Below are positions 50,641-63,844 of a DNA stretch of 64,000 nucleotides, in pieces (positions within the stretch are counted from its first letter, which is position 1; every line of letters begins with the position of its first letter). The translations under genes and the position numbers were made by a program. The notes under the pieces were generated by a model. That model searched no databases, was not told the origin of the DNA, and saw only the letters and a program-made list of their open reading frames with translations. The stretch is from Edolisoma coerulescens (lineage: Eukaryota; Chordata; Aves; Passeriformes; Campephagidae): contig VWZW01006247.1 of assembly GCA_013397115.1 (NCBI GenBank), positions 62,001 through 126,000 of the forward strand. The letters run 5' to 3'.

Positions 50641-53276
50641 TTCCTCTCCCCTCATCCAGAGCCAGGCAGTGCCAGAAGGAGGGTATGTTTCCATTCACTC
50701 CTTGCCCTCAGTTACAGTGATACCACAACTTCAATGTGTTGCTTATCTCTCCTCCATGCCTAGTATCAAAGCCTCGCTGGAAAGGGCTCAAGTGGTTGTT
50801 TTCAACTTATGGTGCGTAGTGACTGCAGTTCAAAAATACAATTTGAGATAAGTTGAAGGAGAGGCTTAATAAGAATGGCCTGTAGCTAATTCATCCTTTC
50901 AAAATGTATGGTATTTTCTGCCTCCGAAGAGGACAAGGCTGCACTCAGTGATGGGTCACATAACCTCCATATGTTCATAACAGCAAGACCCGAAAGCATA
51001 TGAGTGCTGATGAGCACAGAAGTAGGAGGAAGAGAGCATAGCAGAACTGGGTATATTGAAAAAAGTCAGGAAAGAGCATACATGCAAGAGGGCATTGAAC
51101 AAATCTCTCCTACGTGTTACACGCAGATGACATTGCCACTAAATGTTTTGTTTCTGACATTGAAAGAGCATCAGGCCACAAAGAGCATCAGGCCATGTCT
51201 TTGGACTTCTCTGTCCTGGTGAAAGAAACTCAAAAACCAACAGACCCCATCAGTTCAGAAGCGTCCCTCTGCAGGCAAAAGTCACTGTGACTGGATCAAC
51301 ATCTTTAGGTTGGATTCTGGTCATGGAAGAAAACTGGGTGAAGAAGTCTATTTCAAGGGCACATTACTGCAGCATAAAGAACCAGTGAGAACTAAGAAAG
51401 TCCTTAGGCTGGTACCCACCTTTCAGCATCTGTACAGTTAACAAGTGCCCTGAAGTAGCAGGGGAGATGCTAGGTAGGGAGGCATAGACTAAACACAGAA
51501 GCTGTGTTTTGCATAAGTAGCTCTTAAGTAAGGCATAAGGGAACTGAGTAGGTCATCATTTCTGGTCAGAAGCAAAAGCATATTAAACGAGCTGACTTTC
51601 TGAAGCAGCCCCTGGCCAACTCAATTTCTTCGTGTTTAGCCTTTTCTGAATCTGCACACGGTAGCTGGGCACAAACTGTAATACCACATCTCTGCAGTAA
51701 AGGTGCGCAGGGCAGCATCTCAGTCATTGACAGATCGAGGTNAGAGCATAAGAGAAGTGGCAGACTGTTGGCTGTAAATCAGTTTTCTTGCACTCAGGAG
51801 GGTGGGTATTACAGTGAGAGAAGCTGTACTTGATAGTAATGGAAGTCCAAGGAAGTTTTATTAAGATTAAATGGCAGTCACATGCCAACAGAGAAAAGAA
51901 GCTTTAAGACTAAAATCAAAGACAGGAAGTGACTAAGTAGGTCAGAAGCTGTGGGTAGTGAGCTGCATAGATTAAGTGGGACTTGGAGCAACTGAGTTAG
52001 CTCTGCTAAGTGATAACACAATGTCACCAAGTTTAACAAATCTGACTCTGAAATCACCTTCAAGGCCTTGATAGCAAATCAGAGATTGCTGAGTCCTAAC
52101 TGTATCTACATCAGAGCAGATACTGTATGTGTTTTAACAAGAGATCGGTTTTACAGTCACTTTTTGACCCTGCCAAGCTTCCTGTAAATAGAGTGCTGTT
52201 TTGTCTGAACAGGATTTCTTCTTGAGGAGCTGGGAAAAATGAACTGACTAATAGAAACCGTGAGACCGAGAAGGGCTGCTACTGCAGGTTGAAAAGACAG
52301 ATGCAATGGAGAAACTTCTTTCCACTTCTCAATTCAGTAAGTCTTTGATTCGAGAGCTTTGTTCACATCCAGGGCAGCCGGAAGAGAACAGTCACCTTGT
52401 ATTTTTGTACCTGATGAGAAAACTGCAGATTGTATGTGTGCATTGGGACAGTTCAATGTGTGTCTCTTGCGACTTCAAAGAGGCTTTCAGTGCTCTTTGA
52501 GATGTAGGGTGTGAGGAAGGGTGAGAACTGCTAAAGCTAGCCCCATCCTCATTAAATCTTTGCCCTCTCCGGAGCAAGCATGCAAGTGGAGAGAATAGAT
52601 GATATGCATGAGCAACTGAGCATCTGTGATCTCATGACCTTTGACTGTTGTATTATGGGAAATGTATTCTCTGGTTGCTATGCTTTTCTAATTCATTTGT
52701 ATTTTCCTTCAGTGACTCCCTTGTATTTTCTTTGGTGCTCCTGTGTAATGGTTTCAAGGAACCACAGATATCTCCAAGTTAAGCATGCATACAATAGCTT
52801 TAATTAAATGTTTGTGGGTATCCCACACTAAAGCAAGGGAAAGGAAAGCAAACAGTTTTGTACTCACTTGTACCTATCCCTTCTGGGCCCTGGCTTGGGT
52901 GGAGGCATCTGTACCATTGCCATTTAAGCCTTTTTCTAAGCTATTGTGAAATGAAGGGCATCAGGTCCTGCTGCTCTGCATGCAAGCACTTCAGGCATTT
53001 CACTCTCATTAAAAAGCTACAGGTCACCTGTGAAATGCTAAGATGTTTTAGACTAGGCTAGAAGAAATAAAAAATAGACTAGGGAAGACATTTCTTTGCT
53101 CCACTTAAGAAAACTGAGGATTAAGATTAAAAATATCCTTAACTATTTCTTAAAATACACTAAGATGCTATCAGAAGAGTAGCATAAAAGCAAAGATTTT
53201 GATCTTCTTCAATATTCTGAAATTAATATTTTCTGTTCTCTGTGCCATTTCACTCTTGATGCCACCCTCCAGAATA

Positions 53277-53277
<1 letters not shown>
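50641..53277. other. unique non-coding DNA with a short direct repeat and one N
   Basis: A 15-bp unit, AAGAGCATCAGGCCA, is repeated at 51164 and 51181 (period 17). A single N is at 51742. No gene or mobile element is recognised. Confidence 0.55.
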
Positions 53278-53359
<82 letters not shown>

Positions 53360-53370
53360 TTATTATTATT
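53278..53370 (+). repeat. compound microsatellite (ATT)13(ACT)14(ATT)4
   Basis: Thirteen ATT units (53278-53316) are followed by fourteen ACT units (53317-53358) and four more ATT units (53359-53370), all perfect and all in the same phase. The array creates a chance open frame with a run of about 31 tyrosines (TAT and TAC codons), which is not a gene. The block of ACT inside ATT is best explained by one T-to-C change that then spread by slippage. Confidence 0.97.
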
Positions 53371-56300
53371 TTATATGGGAATCTTTGCTTCTTTTACAAG
53401 TAGTTAACTACATTTCTTTCTACATATAGAAGAAAGCTGCAAAGAAATTTGTTTCCATTTCAGGCATTTAAAATAAATATACATGAGGCAAATGAAGTTT
53501 GGAAGGGGAACTTTCATCATACAAAGATGGAAGAATAAGAGACAGGATACAAAGATTATTGCTTAGTTCTTCGAGTCAAATACAACACAATTTTACAGCA
53601 CATGAAGTGTTTAGAGGAAGAATCTTTCTTTTTCTTGTATAATATGGAACAGTTAGCAGTATCTGCAAAGATAACTAAGAGACCTAACACTAATGATTAT
53701 TGCTAATATTTTAGTACTACTATAAACTACTTGTCTTGAGTTTTTCAATGACTGAGATCACTATTATTTCAGAGTTGATACAAACTAATTTAAAACCACT
53801 TTGGCAGAGCTCTACATATTTTATTGCAAATCCATCCATTACTTTTTAGTGGCTCCCAGAGACAACATACATCAGAAAATACAAGAGTAATTGTAAGGCT
53901 AGAAAGAAAAAATAAAGGCCAGTTTGATGGAGAATAAAGAACCCATATTTCTAACACTGACCATGGCTATTTCCCCACACTGAGACCAGAGGCATTGCAA
54001 GTTTTTGCAGTCTGACATGCTGAATTTGGGCAGAAGTTGAGTAGAGATGGGGCTGGCTTAGGTTTGTTGGAGCTGGAGCAGCAGTGACTTTTTAAGAGGG
54101 AACAGAAAGCATGGGTTGTTTCCCTCACATAGCAAGGCACAAACAACAACAGGGTTATCTGAGAAGATTGAGAACTGCTGACATTAGAAACAGGAACTGG
54201 CATCTGCAAAGAAGAGCAGGAGTGGGATGAAAGCAGTCTTACAAAGCAAAGGAGGAAATGAGAAGGCCAGGGAAGATCTAAAATTGTGAGCAGCTAACAA
54301 ATGCTGATGAAGACTTCTTTCCTCAAGGGTATGATCCTGAGTACATTCAGGCCAGCTTGAAGATGCATACCAGGATTTTTGAGATACTCTTAGTGAAGAT
54401 TTCTACTCTTTGTCTCTCTCTCAATATGTAGTCTGTTTCCACTGCATCTTCAGAAAATGCCTCTCAAAAATACACCTAGTTTTGATGATGGCTGAGAGTA
54501 AAGAAGGTTTATTCTGAGAGTTGTGTGAAGAAAGATCTACACTTCACCCTCCTTCATCTCTGCCATGTCTGTCTGATGCCTGTATGCCAGGCAGTTTGGA
54601 TGGTCAGTGACTGTAGCAAGGATGCAGGGCAGTGGTGCACCGAAGGCACCACAGCCTCGCCTTTTTTAGGTTTCCTACTCTGATAATGGAGGGGTTTGAT
54701 TTTTATTGTTTGGTATTCTGATTTATTTACTCAAGCTGCCCTGAGCCCTCTACTCCATGTAAAACAAGACCTGGCAGGTTCTCAGGTTTATAAGCTCCAC
54801 AGTTCCATCAGCTTAATTTTTATTCATTGCCTTAGACTTTTCTGTATGACATTTGTATTTTTTGGTTAGTACTGTTTATATCTCACCTGTCAGTCTTCAC
54901 TGTTGCTTTTCTGTTTCCTACTATATTGCAGCTGCAAAACTCTTGCATCTAACCCCAAGTTACTCTTTTGTTTCCCATTCTATCAGGTAATCCATGGACT
55001 ACTTCTGTCCTCCTCTAGTAGTAACACCTTATTTACATCACCAAGGCTAAGGCCAGGAAAATTGATGCGTGATTTTCTCCCAGGGCTGAGGTTTTATGGA
55101 CAGTAATTAGTTACTGTTTTCACCACACAGGTCCTGAAAATACCCACCCTAATTAAGGCCCACAGGGATGTTGGTGCAGTAATCTTAGGCCTTGGGCGAC
55201 CGTAAGTACATTTAGTCTTCTCTGGTTCTTCAGGTTCCATTTCCCTTTAGAAAGTTGTATCTATGTTAATTCACCAAATATGTGAAGACCTTGAAGTTAA
55301 AGATCAAAGTTCAGTGCAATCCCTCTACTCTGTGATCTAAACAGTGCAGTTTACTGACAAATGCTCCCCCAAATTTTCTACTTTTGCGTGATAAGGAGAG
55401 GGAATTGAAAGAGAAGAAAATAGTGATTAGTGACTTCTTTACAACTTCTTTTTATTAGCTTGTTCCAAAAGTAGTTTGGTCCCGTCCCTCCCCCGCCACC
55501 ACCAAAAAAAATTTCCTATCCCTGACATAAAAGCAGTTGCAAATGATGTAGCAGAGCTATCTGTACACTGTGAATGCAGTGCTCATGCTACCTGTCACCC
55601 CATCAACACCCCAAACAGACTGGGAAAGAAGACAGGTTGAAAAATGAGTATAAATACTCTGCATGGAGCCAGTAAGACAGCAAAGTCACAATGGTGGACA
55701 GGAGAATGTCAAAAGTTAATCCCAGGTGTACTACCTCAGAGGTCAGATGCATGTTGTGAGAGGTGTTGTTCAGTTAATATTTATGTTTTGTTTTCCTTCT
55801 GTGAGCTTTAAGGTAGGCCTTAGCCAGTGAAAGCTGAATTCTCTGTAGATGCCTTGCACTACCTGTTGTTGTCTTTCCAAGTTTATTATTCAGTAGCACA
55901 TTTTTTCCCTTGTTTTCAAATGCTTGCTGGAGTCTTAAGACATTTTAAAACACCTGCATTTTATTAAGACTTGGGACTTAAGTTCCACCTCCCTCAATTT
56001 TACTGAAGAGTTGCCATTAATCGGTTAACTCTTTCATAGTCAGTTTTGCTGTCAAAATGAAGTTACATGTCTGCTGCATATAGCCAAATTCCACACTCCT
56101 ATACTGTATTTGGAGGAAAAGAAAACCAGCCCTGAGACAGACCCAGAGAGCTCCATCCTGTGCTGTCTGGCAAAGGGTGCAGAACCCCTAAACCACAGCT
56201 GCAGAGGCTGTACCCTCCGTAGAAGCACAACAGCCTGGAATAACATGTCTGCTGGTAAAACTTAAATGTTCTTATCAACCACTTCTGTTTCAAGACATTT

Positions 56301-56435
56301 TTGAGTTGTATCATAGAAACTTCATTTAACTAAAATGGAAAACTTATTTTTCTCCCTGTTCCTTCCCTTCTCTCATTCCAATGTCTTAAATGAGAAACAG
56401 AGCAGCACTATACAGTGATTTTTGTGCCTGTATGT
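53371..56435. other. AT-rich unique non-coding DNA
   Basis: No gene or recognisable repeat. Open frames are short (80 codons or fewer). Confidence 0.5.
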
Positions 56436-56439
56436 CCAA

Positions 56440-56535
56440 GAATGTTATTATTCCTATATTAAATTAGAAAAATGGCAGCATGTGAAGTAATTGCCCAAAT
56501 TTATGCAGCAGTTTAGTAGAAGGGCTGATAAATTC
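56440..56535 (-). repeat. MIR-like fragment, reverse orientation
   Basis: Read on the minus strand this follows the central and 3' part of MIR. On the plus strand the landmarks are 'ttattattcctat' at 56446-56458, 'gtaattgcccaaatttatgc' at 56486-56505 and a 'gcagcagtttagtagaa' end. It is very diverged. Confidence 0.5.
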
Positions 56536-56694
56536 AATTGTCAATGTACTAAGCAACTGCATTGTTACCCAATTGATTTAACTTTTTGATAAGCAATTAT
56601 TTCTAAGTCCACACACATCACAGAAGCACTGCACTGCAAAGAGCAACCACTGCTGGCTATTTTACCACATATGATCAGTTCACTGAAGACAGGA

Positions 56695-56885
56695 GAGGGA
56701 GTAACTTAATGCAGCAAGACAGGGACTGAGGATCTGTGTATCATGAGTTCTGATTCCATTTCTGTTGCTATCTTCTATGTGTTTATGGGCATGTAACTTT
56801 AGTTCTTTATGACTCAGCTTCCCATCTATGCAAGAAGGAGAGTAATTCTTCACAGCCAGCAGGGGAATCAAGAGGTCATAGACTT
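56695..56885 (+). repeat. MIR-like fragment
   Basis: The sequence resembles MIR from its 5' part ('gttctgattccatttctgtt' at 56747-56766), through 'gggcatgtaactttag' (56787-56802) to 'gactcagcttcccatctatg' (56811-56830). The antisense frame reads NGIRTHD, a string typical of translated MIR 5' regions. It lies in inverted orientation to the MIR-like piece ending near 56535. Confidence 0.6.
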
Positions 56886-58695
56886 CTGAGATGATTCTGA
56901 GTCAGTCATTTATCTCAGGACTTCAGTGGCACACCTATAAAGGGCTAATTGCACTAATACGCATCAGACCTGCATGGAGATAGCAGGTACGTCACAGATT
57001 CAGAAATCTGGAGATACTCAAATACCATGGCTACAGAGCCATACAAATTCCTAGGATGACCAGGTAAGTAAATACAAAAGCATTAATTGCTACCCTGTAT
57101 ATTTACCAGTGTCATTCATTCAGTTGGTGGTTATTATTTACACCATCTGATGTATTAGATACTGTTGTGATTGATACCAATACATCTCTACAACACTGGT
57201 ATAGGAAATATTATCACATACTTTGGCTCTCATAAAGGGAAATGTACAAAGTTTATGCTGACCTGGTAAACAAATGAATTCCATTCATTCATACCTACCC
57301 AGTATATGATTTCAAATATGTGTAGGTACCAGTAATCATTGCAAATGGCCTTTATCATCATGGCAGAGATAGTTTTAGGACATAAGCCTATTGCTATTGA
57401 ATGGAATGTCATCTGATATGGGGATCCAGTAGACTGGCACATGTAGCAGTGAAAGTCATGTGGTGTGAGAGTAGCAGACACCCTCTATGCCCTCATGCTA
57501 GCTCTGACCACAAACCAGGAGTGTACACTGGCATTCCCATTGAGGAGCACACCTTGCCTCGCCTGCTATTTGGGAAGACAAAGGCTGAGCATAATTTATA
57601 AAGGTAATCTAGACTGGAATTTTTCACATTTGAGTCACGACTCAGAATATTCTTACTTTTCAATTCAGTGTAAACATGCATAAACAACCATTCTGAATTG
57701 CTTTTAAACATAGAGGTAAACAGCCTTTCAAAATCTCTCTTAAACCAAATTGGTGTAAATCTCACATTTGTTTGAGTTTACACCCTTTAACTAGCATTAG
57801 GAAGCTGTGATTTATACTGCTGTGTAAATCACATCTGCTCATAAGCTGTGGTTTGAAAACATTGCACATCTGTGGTATCAAATGTGTGCAAATTAGAGAA
57901 TTATATGACATTACCAGTCACTTACATGCAAATGTAAGCAATGTAAGCTTCATCTTTTGTGTAGTATTTGAAGTCATGTTATTATGTAGCATAAACTACA
58001 ATCATCTACTGTCTACTTAGCAATCCAAACAGAAATTTGCAATCCCTTTGGAATCATTTTCACAGAGCCATATACTCAGGTACCGTGTCAAGAATGTAAG
58101 CTACAAGCTGTTACGTGCCCTGAAGCATGCTTATGGCCCTTCTTTATAGGTGGCCTGGTCACCATACTCACTACTTTTGAGTAAATTAAGGGCAGGGTTT
58201 CATATTTTGGAGTTGTGCTTGTTGATAAAGGAATCAGCAATCTGGGAAAACAGAGGGTTTTCAGCTTTACTTCTGTCATCTATCTGTGACTTCTTTTAGA
58301 AGTTAGTACCAGATTGACCACAGCCAGCACCTTCTAATCCACAGTCTAGAGGCAGGGGTGGGGAGCTGGTATAATCAATCTCTTTCAACACTATGAAAGG
58401 GGTTGTCCCCTGTGCTGTATTTTTCTTCCTCCGAGTGTCTCAAAAGAGAGCGTCAGCAAGATTTTCCTCCTTCTATTTCATAGACTTGCCCCTATTTTCA
58501 CCTCTTTTTACATAAGTACTTCTAAAATCTAGTAATAGGAATGTTCTGCTTTAAATTACAAGTTTATTTCTTTTCAGTCTTGACTGCATTTTTCTTTACC
58601 CAAATGCTTCTACAAAACTTTCATCAGAGGACCTAACATTACTTATAAGCACCATTAATGAAGCCCAACAAAACAATTCTGCAAAAGCTGTTACC
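56886..58695. other. AT-rich unique non-coding DNA
   Basis: No gene is recognised. Bases 57690-57850 contain several 'gtgtaaat' motifs in both orientations (for example near 57752, 57769 and 57822), which hints at an old palindromic element but is not sufficient for a call. Confidence 0.45.
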
Positions 58696-58699
58696 ATCT

Positions 58700-58835
58700 T
58701 TACTTTTCATAATAAATTACAGATAAATGAATACATGACTCAATCAAGGTCGTACCGTGAATCAATGATAGCAGCTGGAAATGTAGCCCAGGAGCTTTGA
58801 CACCCACACTCCTACTGAAATTATATGCCCTGAAA
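58700..58835 (-). repeat. MIR-like fragment, reverse orientation
   Basis: On the plus strand the order 'aaattacagataaatgaata' (58713-58732), 'actcaatcaaggtcgtacc' (58739-58757), 'agctggaaatgtagcccagg' (58772-58791) and 'agctttgacacccacactcc' (58793-58812) parallels the reverse complement of MIR. The landmarks are the 'acagatga...', 'aaggtca', 'gaacccagga' and 'tcctgactccca' blocks. Confidence 0.65.
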
Positions 58836-59049
58836 ACACCAGGACTGTCTCAGACACACTGTGCCCTACCAACATTTCTCTTATATCACTGAAGCCTTTT
58901 TAGGGAATGAAAATTAAAGAAAAGGAAAAATAATGTAAATCAGTGTCTGATTCTTGATTGTTTTCCCCTCTGAAACTAAAAGACTTTTTCTTGGTTTATT
59001 TTTTCTTGCAGTAGATATTGGCAGGCTGAAAGTTGAAATAAAATAGGAA
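58836..59049. other. AT-rich unique non-coding DNA
   Basis: Nothing recognised. Confidence 0.5.
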
Positions 59050-59720
59050 AAAATAACAAGCATATTTTGAGTGATTACTCAACCGGGGTCCTTTGTGACA
59101 GGAAATGCAGCTGCGTGACTAATGGGCCTGACTTTCTCTTGGCTTCCTTCCCCCTTCAAAGATTTTGTTTATTGCCCCAGCCAATTTTTTTTTTTTTTAA
59201 ATTGCTAGAAGCTAGAATTTTCCAGGAAAAAAAAAATCTTTGCAAGAGGCAAAGGCAGTAAATCTTAAAAAGATCAAGGGCTGCAGAGCTCTCGCTCATC
59301 TACTCCTTTTAGCCTTCCAGGCTCTTGAGTCACGTCATATCTTCCCCCGCTCTGCTCCGAACATGTGTCTAGCAGATCTTTCTGCTTTGGTGAGGGGAGG
59401 GAGTATGCGAATCACATTTATAGCATTTAACCCTGGAATTCATAAAGGAAGGACTAATTCCATTAAGGAAACCAGGGGCCTCCTTAGCCTTTTGCATTTT
59501 GTCTTTTTTTATTATTTTTCCTCGCTCTCTCCTTAGCAGTTGTGTGCCCATACTCCACAATGACATGGCTGTCAAGTGTGAGCTATTGAGATTTGACACA
59601 GCATAGTTCCATGAGTAAGGGGCCATGGAGTTTTAAATGCTGTTTGCATTTGGCCTGCTTTGTAAATCTGCTTTGCTGAGCTTCCTAGGTAACAGCAGAT
59701 AGGCCCCTGAAATGGAAGAG
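59050..59720. promoter_or_regulatory. candidate conserved non-coding element or enhancer (inferred)
   Basis: A long repeat-free block with T/A runs at 59186-59201 and 59226-59236, a CRE-like TCACGTCA site at 59330-59337, many ATTA/TAAT cores and a local rise in CpG (59290-59350). This texture is common in vertebrate developmental enhancers. A 98-codon open frame at 59240-59536 has no recognisable domain. Of the stretches proposed in this window this one seems the most enhancer-like, but the evidence is composition only. Confidence 0.25.
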
Positions 59721-60767
59721 GAACTGTGCATCCAAGCTTCATGGCAGGCCCTTAACCCCGTAATTCATTGCAAAGAAACCCTGAGTTCCCTCTCTGTACT
59801 GGATGGTGTTGGGCATATGGCTGGATAGAGTATCTATGGGAGCAGAGTCTGTCATCCTTTGGAGATGCATACCCTGAAGAACAGTAGTACTGACCCCTGG
59901 TGGGGGGGGCACAGGGGGCTACCTGAGCTGTCTGAGCTGTGAAGTGCTCCCATAGTCTCGATGAAGCAAACGTGGCACTTACTGGCCCGAGGGTGGGCAC
60001 TGGAGCTGGAGCCTGTGTGCTGGCAGCTGCAGTGCCAGCATCAGCCCTGCCACAGAGGGAGCCGGTAAAACTTCAGACTGATAGTGGTGGGTTTATTCCT
60101 GCAAGGAGGTTAAAACCCAACCAGACAGGTAGACAACAGCCTCAGAAAACATGATTTACAAGAAGTGGGAGCCATTCTTTAGCCTTCTCTAAAGGCCTTT
60201 TCTTTGGAAAGCTGGGGTATCAAGTCATTGAAGGAGAGTTTGAGGGCTGCTCTGTAATCTACAATGCTGGCATGGTTTCCCTGTGCCTGTAGCAGAGGCT
60301 AAAAAAGGAGGTGAATATATTCATTGCCATAAACTGCACAGAGGAATCATCAGAATGGGTATGCTAAAAAAAGAGATGGAACCTTTGCTTATGAACAGAC
60401 CTAAAAGAATTGAATACATGTGTACAGAGAGATCATTTTCCACAACCTGCAAGAGGAAAAATCTCTGGGGAAGTGGCCGATGCCAAATATTTTCTTATGC
60501 TTCATGTGTCAGCAGGGTCTGGCAGAACCCCTCAAAAAACAGAGCATGCATTTTGTGCAAATTGAGAATCACAACTCTAGTGATTTGGATTGCTTCACCA
60601 AACTAGAGACATTTCTCCAAAAATACAGCAGATGTTTGATGATGTACCAAGTTTTCAGCATTTACACAGATCAGATGATGTTAAGATCAGCAGAAAAAAA
60701 TAACAGAGTAACACAGTAAAAGTCTTAAGATCTGCCCTGAAAAAAACTTAAACTGGGTTAGACAGAA
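59721..60767. other. unique non-coding DNA
   Basis: A G run (8 G) at 59902-59909 is present. Two overlapping plus frames of 107 and 99 codons (60283-60719) show no recognised similarity and differ in frame over the same DNA. Confidence 0.45.
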
Positions 60768-60818
60768 AAAAAGTTAATTTCTCACAACTTAAAAATTGTT
60801 AAAAAGTTAATTTCTCAC
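60768..60818 (+). repeat. direct repeat of 18 bp, period 33
   Basis: AAAAAGTTAATTTCTCAC occurs exactly at 60768-60785 and again at 60801-60818, each followed by a nearly identical ACT. It is a small local duplication. Confidence 0.9.
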
Positions 60819-63800
60819 GACTGTAAAATCCTCGACAAGCTATACAGCAAGGTTACAGAGGAGCTAGACTGGGTGCAGAAGTGGTGGTCACAAGGATTCA
60901 TTGGAATGGGAGATGTACGTGGAACCTGGCTGCATGACCCGAGAACACAGGGGCACTGCTGCAAAAATACTGGCAGTATACTTTGACTACAAAGTTTAAC
61001 AGTTCCAGACACTAAAGGATAAAAGGGGATTCAGCCCTGAGGTATCTTAAAATTACACGAAACAGAGCTGTCCCCAAAAGAGAACTAGCCTAACCCTCTT
61101 GCAGCTATATGGTCAAAACTGGAGATCACTAATTTCTGTGCAATGAATGCTAACAGAAGCTGCGTGTCAGTGCATTCTGATAGAAAGGAAGGATTTGGCA
61201 CTTGTCCATGAATGTAAAAAGTTTCCTGTCCTTTTTTTGGTGTCTTTTATGAGAAGACTGTTTTAGAAAACTGGCCATAACCCACTTACTGCAATTGCCA
61301 AAATGGCCTGGCAAAGCCCCCTCTCCTCATGAATACATGGATTTATTTGCTTCAGTTATAAATTTATGATTTGCAGATTGGGAAGGATTTGGTGGGTTCA
61401 AACCTAATCCTTCAAGCATTTGATGAAAAAGCAATGATGCCAAGTCCAGAGCTAGATTTTGTATATGATGATTTGCTTAAAAATTTTTGCTTGTGATGGT
61501 GATAAGACCCAGTGGAAAGTATATGAGCCCGTCACTGAGAATATTCTCAGCCTTGCTGCTGACTTTGGGTGAAGTATGGCTAGTGAATCCTGGCTATGAA
61601 AAGTTATATAACCTCTCTTGATTCTTATTTGTACTTCCGCGAGGTAATCTTACTGGAAGGTAGTACAGCTAAACAGGCAGCAGGGTATATCAAGCTTATC
61701 ACTACCACACATCCTGTACCTGCTAAGGTAAACAAGATCTGACAATATAGCAGGAATAACTCTGAGATGTCTTCAGTAAAATAAGATTTAGCTCTACCAC
61801 TTTAGTTCTATTATTCCTAATCAGTGAGACAGTAGGAAGTAGTGCCAAAACAAATTCTTTACTATTCAAAAGAAAGTGTGGAATTAGGCTGTGATCTGAT
61901 TTTAGCTCTATTATATCAACGTATCAAGGTGGAACATACGAAGTCAGTCAACCACTGACACTTTGCTTGACAAAAAAACCCCAAAACAAAAATGCAAACT
62001 ATTTTCATTCTTGCAGTCTTTCAATTCCCTGACATCTTCAAAGGTGTAATCGAAATCATGGTGGTCTTGAAGAAGAGTAAAGAAACAGCCAAGGCACAAA
62101 AAACTTAGAATAACGTAACTTCCTGCCTCCCTGACAACTGTGGTGTGATATTCCAGGTCCAGCGATGTAAGAACCACTGCCCAGTCCTCAGGATTCATCG
62201 AGCACAGTTTATGTGATGTTCGTTGTAACTACCTGCACTTGCATATCAGCACAACTTGCCTGAATTTTGTCTCAGAAAACTCAGTGACTTTGGACTTCTG
62301 ACACTAACTACTGCCCTTTCCAGTCTGAGAATCCAACTGAGGTGCTACAAAGTTCTCGTTTTATTACGAACAGCTGGATGAAACCAGATGCGTAATAAAG
62401 CAAATCCTTCATAGCCAGCCTAAGCACTGGATATGCAATGATGACAACTGCATTTTAGCCCAGAGATGGCTGCATTTGAGCCATGGGGAAGTAATCAATT
62501 TATAAACAAACTTCTCAAGCACTCTGAGATGAAAACACTACACAGAATCAATTTAATTCACTCTACTTATGTGACAAACTCATGTTACTCATGTTATTGT
62601 TTTCCTGGTTTTGCTACGCCAATCACACTGCAATTCCAAATGTCATCACTCTGTGCTGGAACAGCAGCCTGACACATTCAAAAAAACTTGCAGAATAAAA
62701 AAACTTGTGATGGAAATTGCTCCCGTGTGTGCAGCCTGCTCATGCTCAGAAAGTGTTCATGTTCCATTTCTCTCTGTCTGGTTAACAGTGGCATGAGTAT
62801 GGTTTTGAATTGTGGGTGTACTCCACCCATTAGTAGCCTGTCCTAGGCACTGTGTTCTGTAGCATGACAGTCGCCTTGCATTCAGGCTCCCGGCTGCCTT
62901 CATTTTCTGCTCTGATGCTCTCCTGACTCTGGAAAATCTCACCTCATCAGCAGAAACTATACATCAACAGTTTCAAATTCTGGGACAATTCTTGGAGATT
63001 TTCTCTCCCCTTTTGTTGAATCCTGCAAAAATGACTAAAAGGAGTGTGTTACCTAGGAGATCAAAAGGACTGGACTGTCTTTGACCTGGGGAGTATTACT
63101 GAAACTAGATATCAGATGAGGTTTAAATTAGGTGTCTGCTTACTGCATGATGTAGCTTCACCCAAACTGTAACTGTTGTTACACACTGGCCACATGGCCT
63201 CCTCCTGTGCCTTTGTTTCTTCACCTGCAACATGCAGGCAGAAGCACTCAGCCATGCAGCAAGGAGTATTTAGAGTTCATTGGCATTCCTGAAGACTTTG
63301 GAGATTCTTAGATAAACAGTGCAGTATGAACAGAAACCAGGTGATACTATATCTTTCTCTTGGTGACACCAAGATACCCCTGCTGTTGGTATTGTGCTCT
63401 CATACTCCTGAGTTAAGCTTGCTTGAGGGATTTGATTTCACTTGGGCTTAAAATCTTTGTTTAGTTTCTCAGAGAGGATGCTGGAATACATGGTAAAGCA
63501 CAGCAAATCTCTCATGTCCAGAAACTTCAGTCTCAAGGCTCCTGCTAACCACTTCCACCTGACCTTCCCCACCTTTTTCAATATACTCAGCCAAGGATGG
63601 TGAGAACAATTTAATATATGCATGTTTTGCGCACTCTGCAACCCTGTGCATTTTGAAGGTCAGACAGAGCATTCTCTGCCACAGCAAATGATTTTGTGTA
63701 GATGAGAAGCTTTGCTTTATAGAAAAAAAACCTGTTACATATGCTCATGTGTTTGCGGATTTACAAGAAAAAGCAGAATTTCTGAGCTCTTGGTAGGGAG

Positions 63801-63840
63801 GTATAGTCCCGAGCCTAGATATACATTTTGCTTCAGGAAC
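60819..63840. other. unique non-coding DNA
   Basis: No gene or convincing repeat. A stretch near 61555-61660 is weakly MIR-like. The frames at 61944-62198 (minus, 84 codons) and elsewhere match nothing recognised. Confidence 0.45.
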
Positions 63841-63844
63841 TGAG

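Noticed and set aside
53199..53429. Frame with a run of about 31 tyrosines
   Set aside because: It is the translation of the ATT/ACT microsatellite and not a gene.
57690..57850. Palindromic DNA-transposon remnant suggested by inverted 'gtgtaaat' motifs
   Set aside because: The motifs are short and AT-rich, and I could not trace continuous inverted arms or target-site duplications.
61500..61665. Further MIR-like fragment
   Set aside because: Only a few words resemble MIR ('gctgactttgggtgaag', 'ataacctctcttgatt'); too weak without a profile search.
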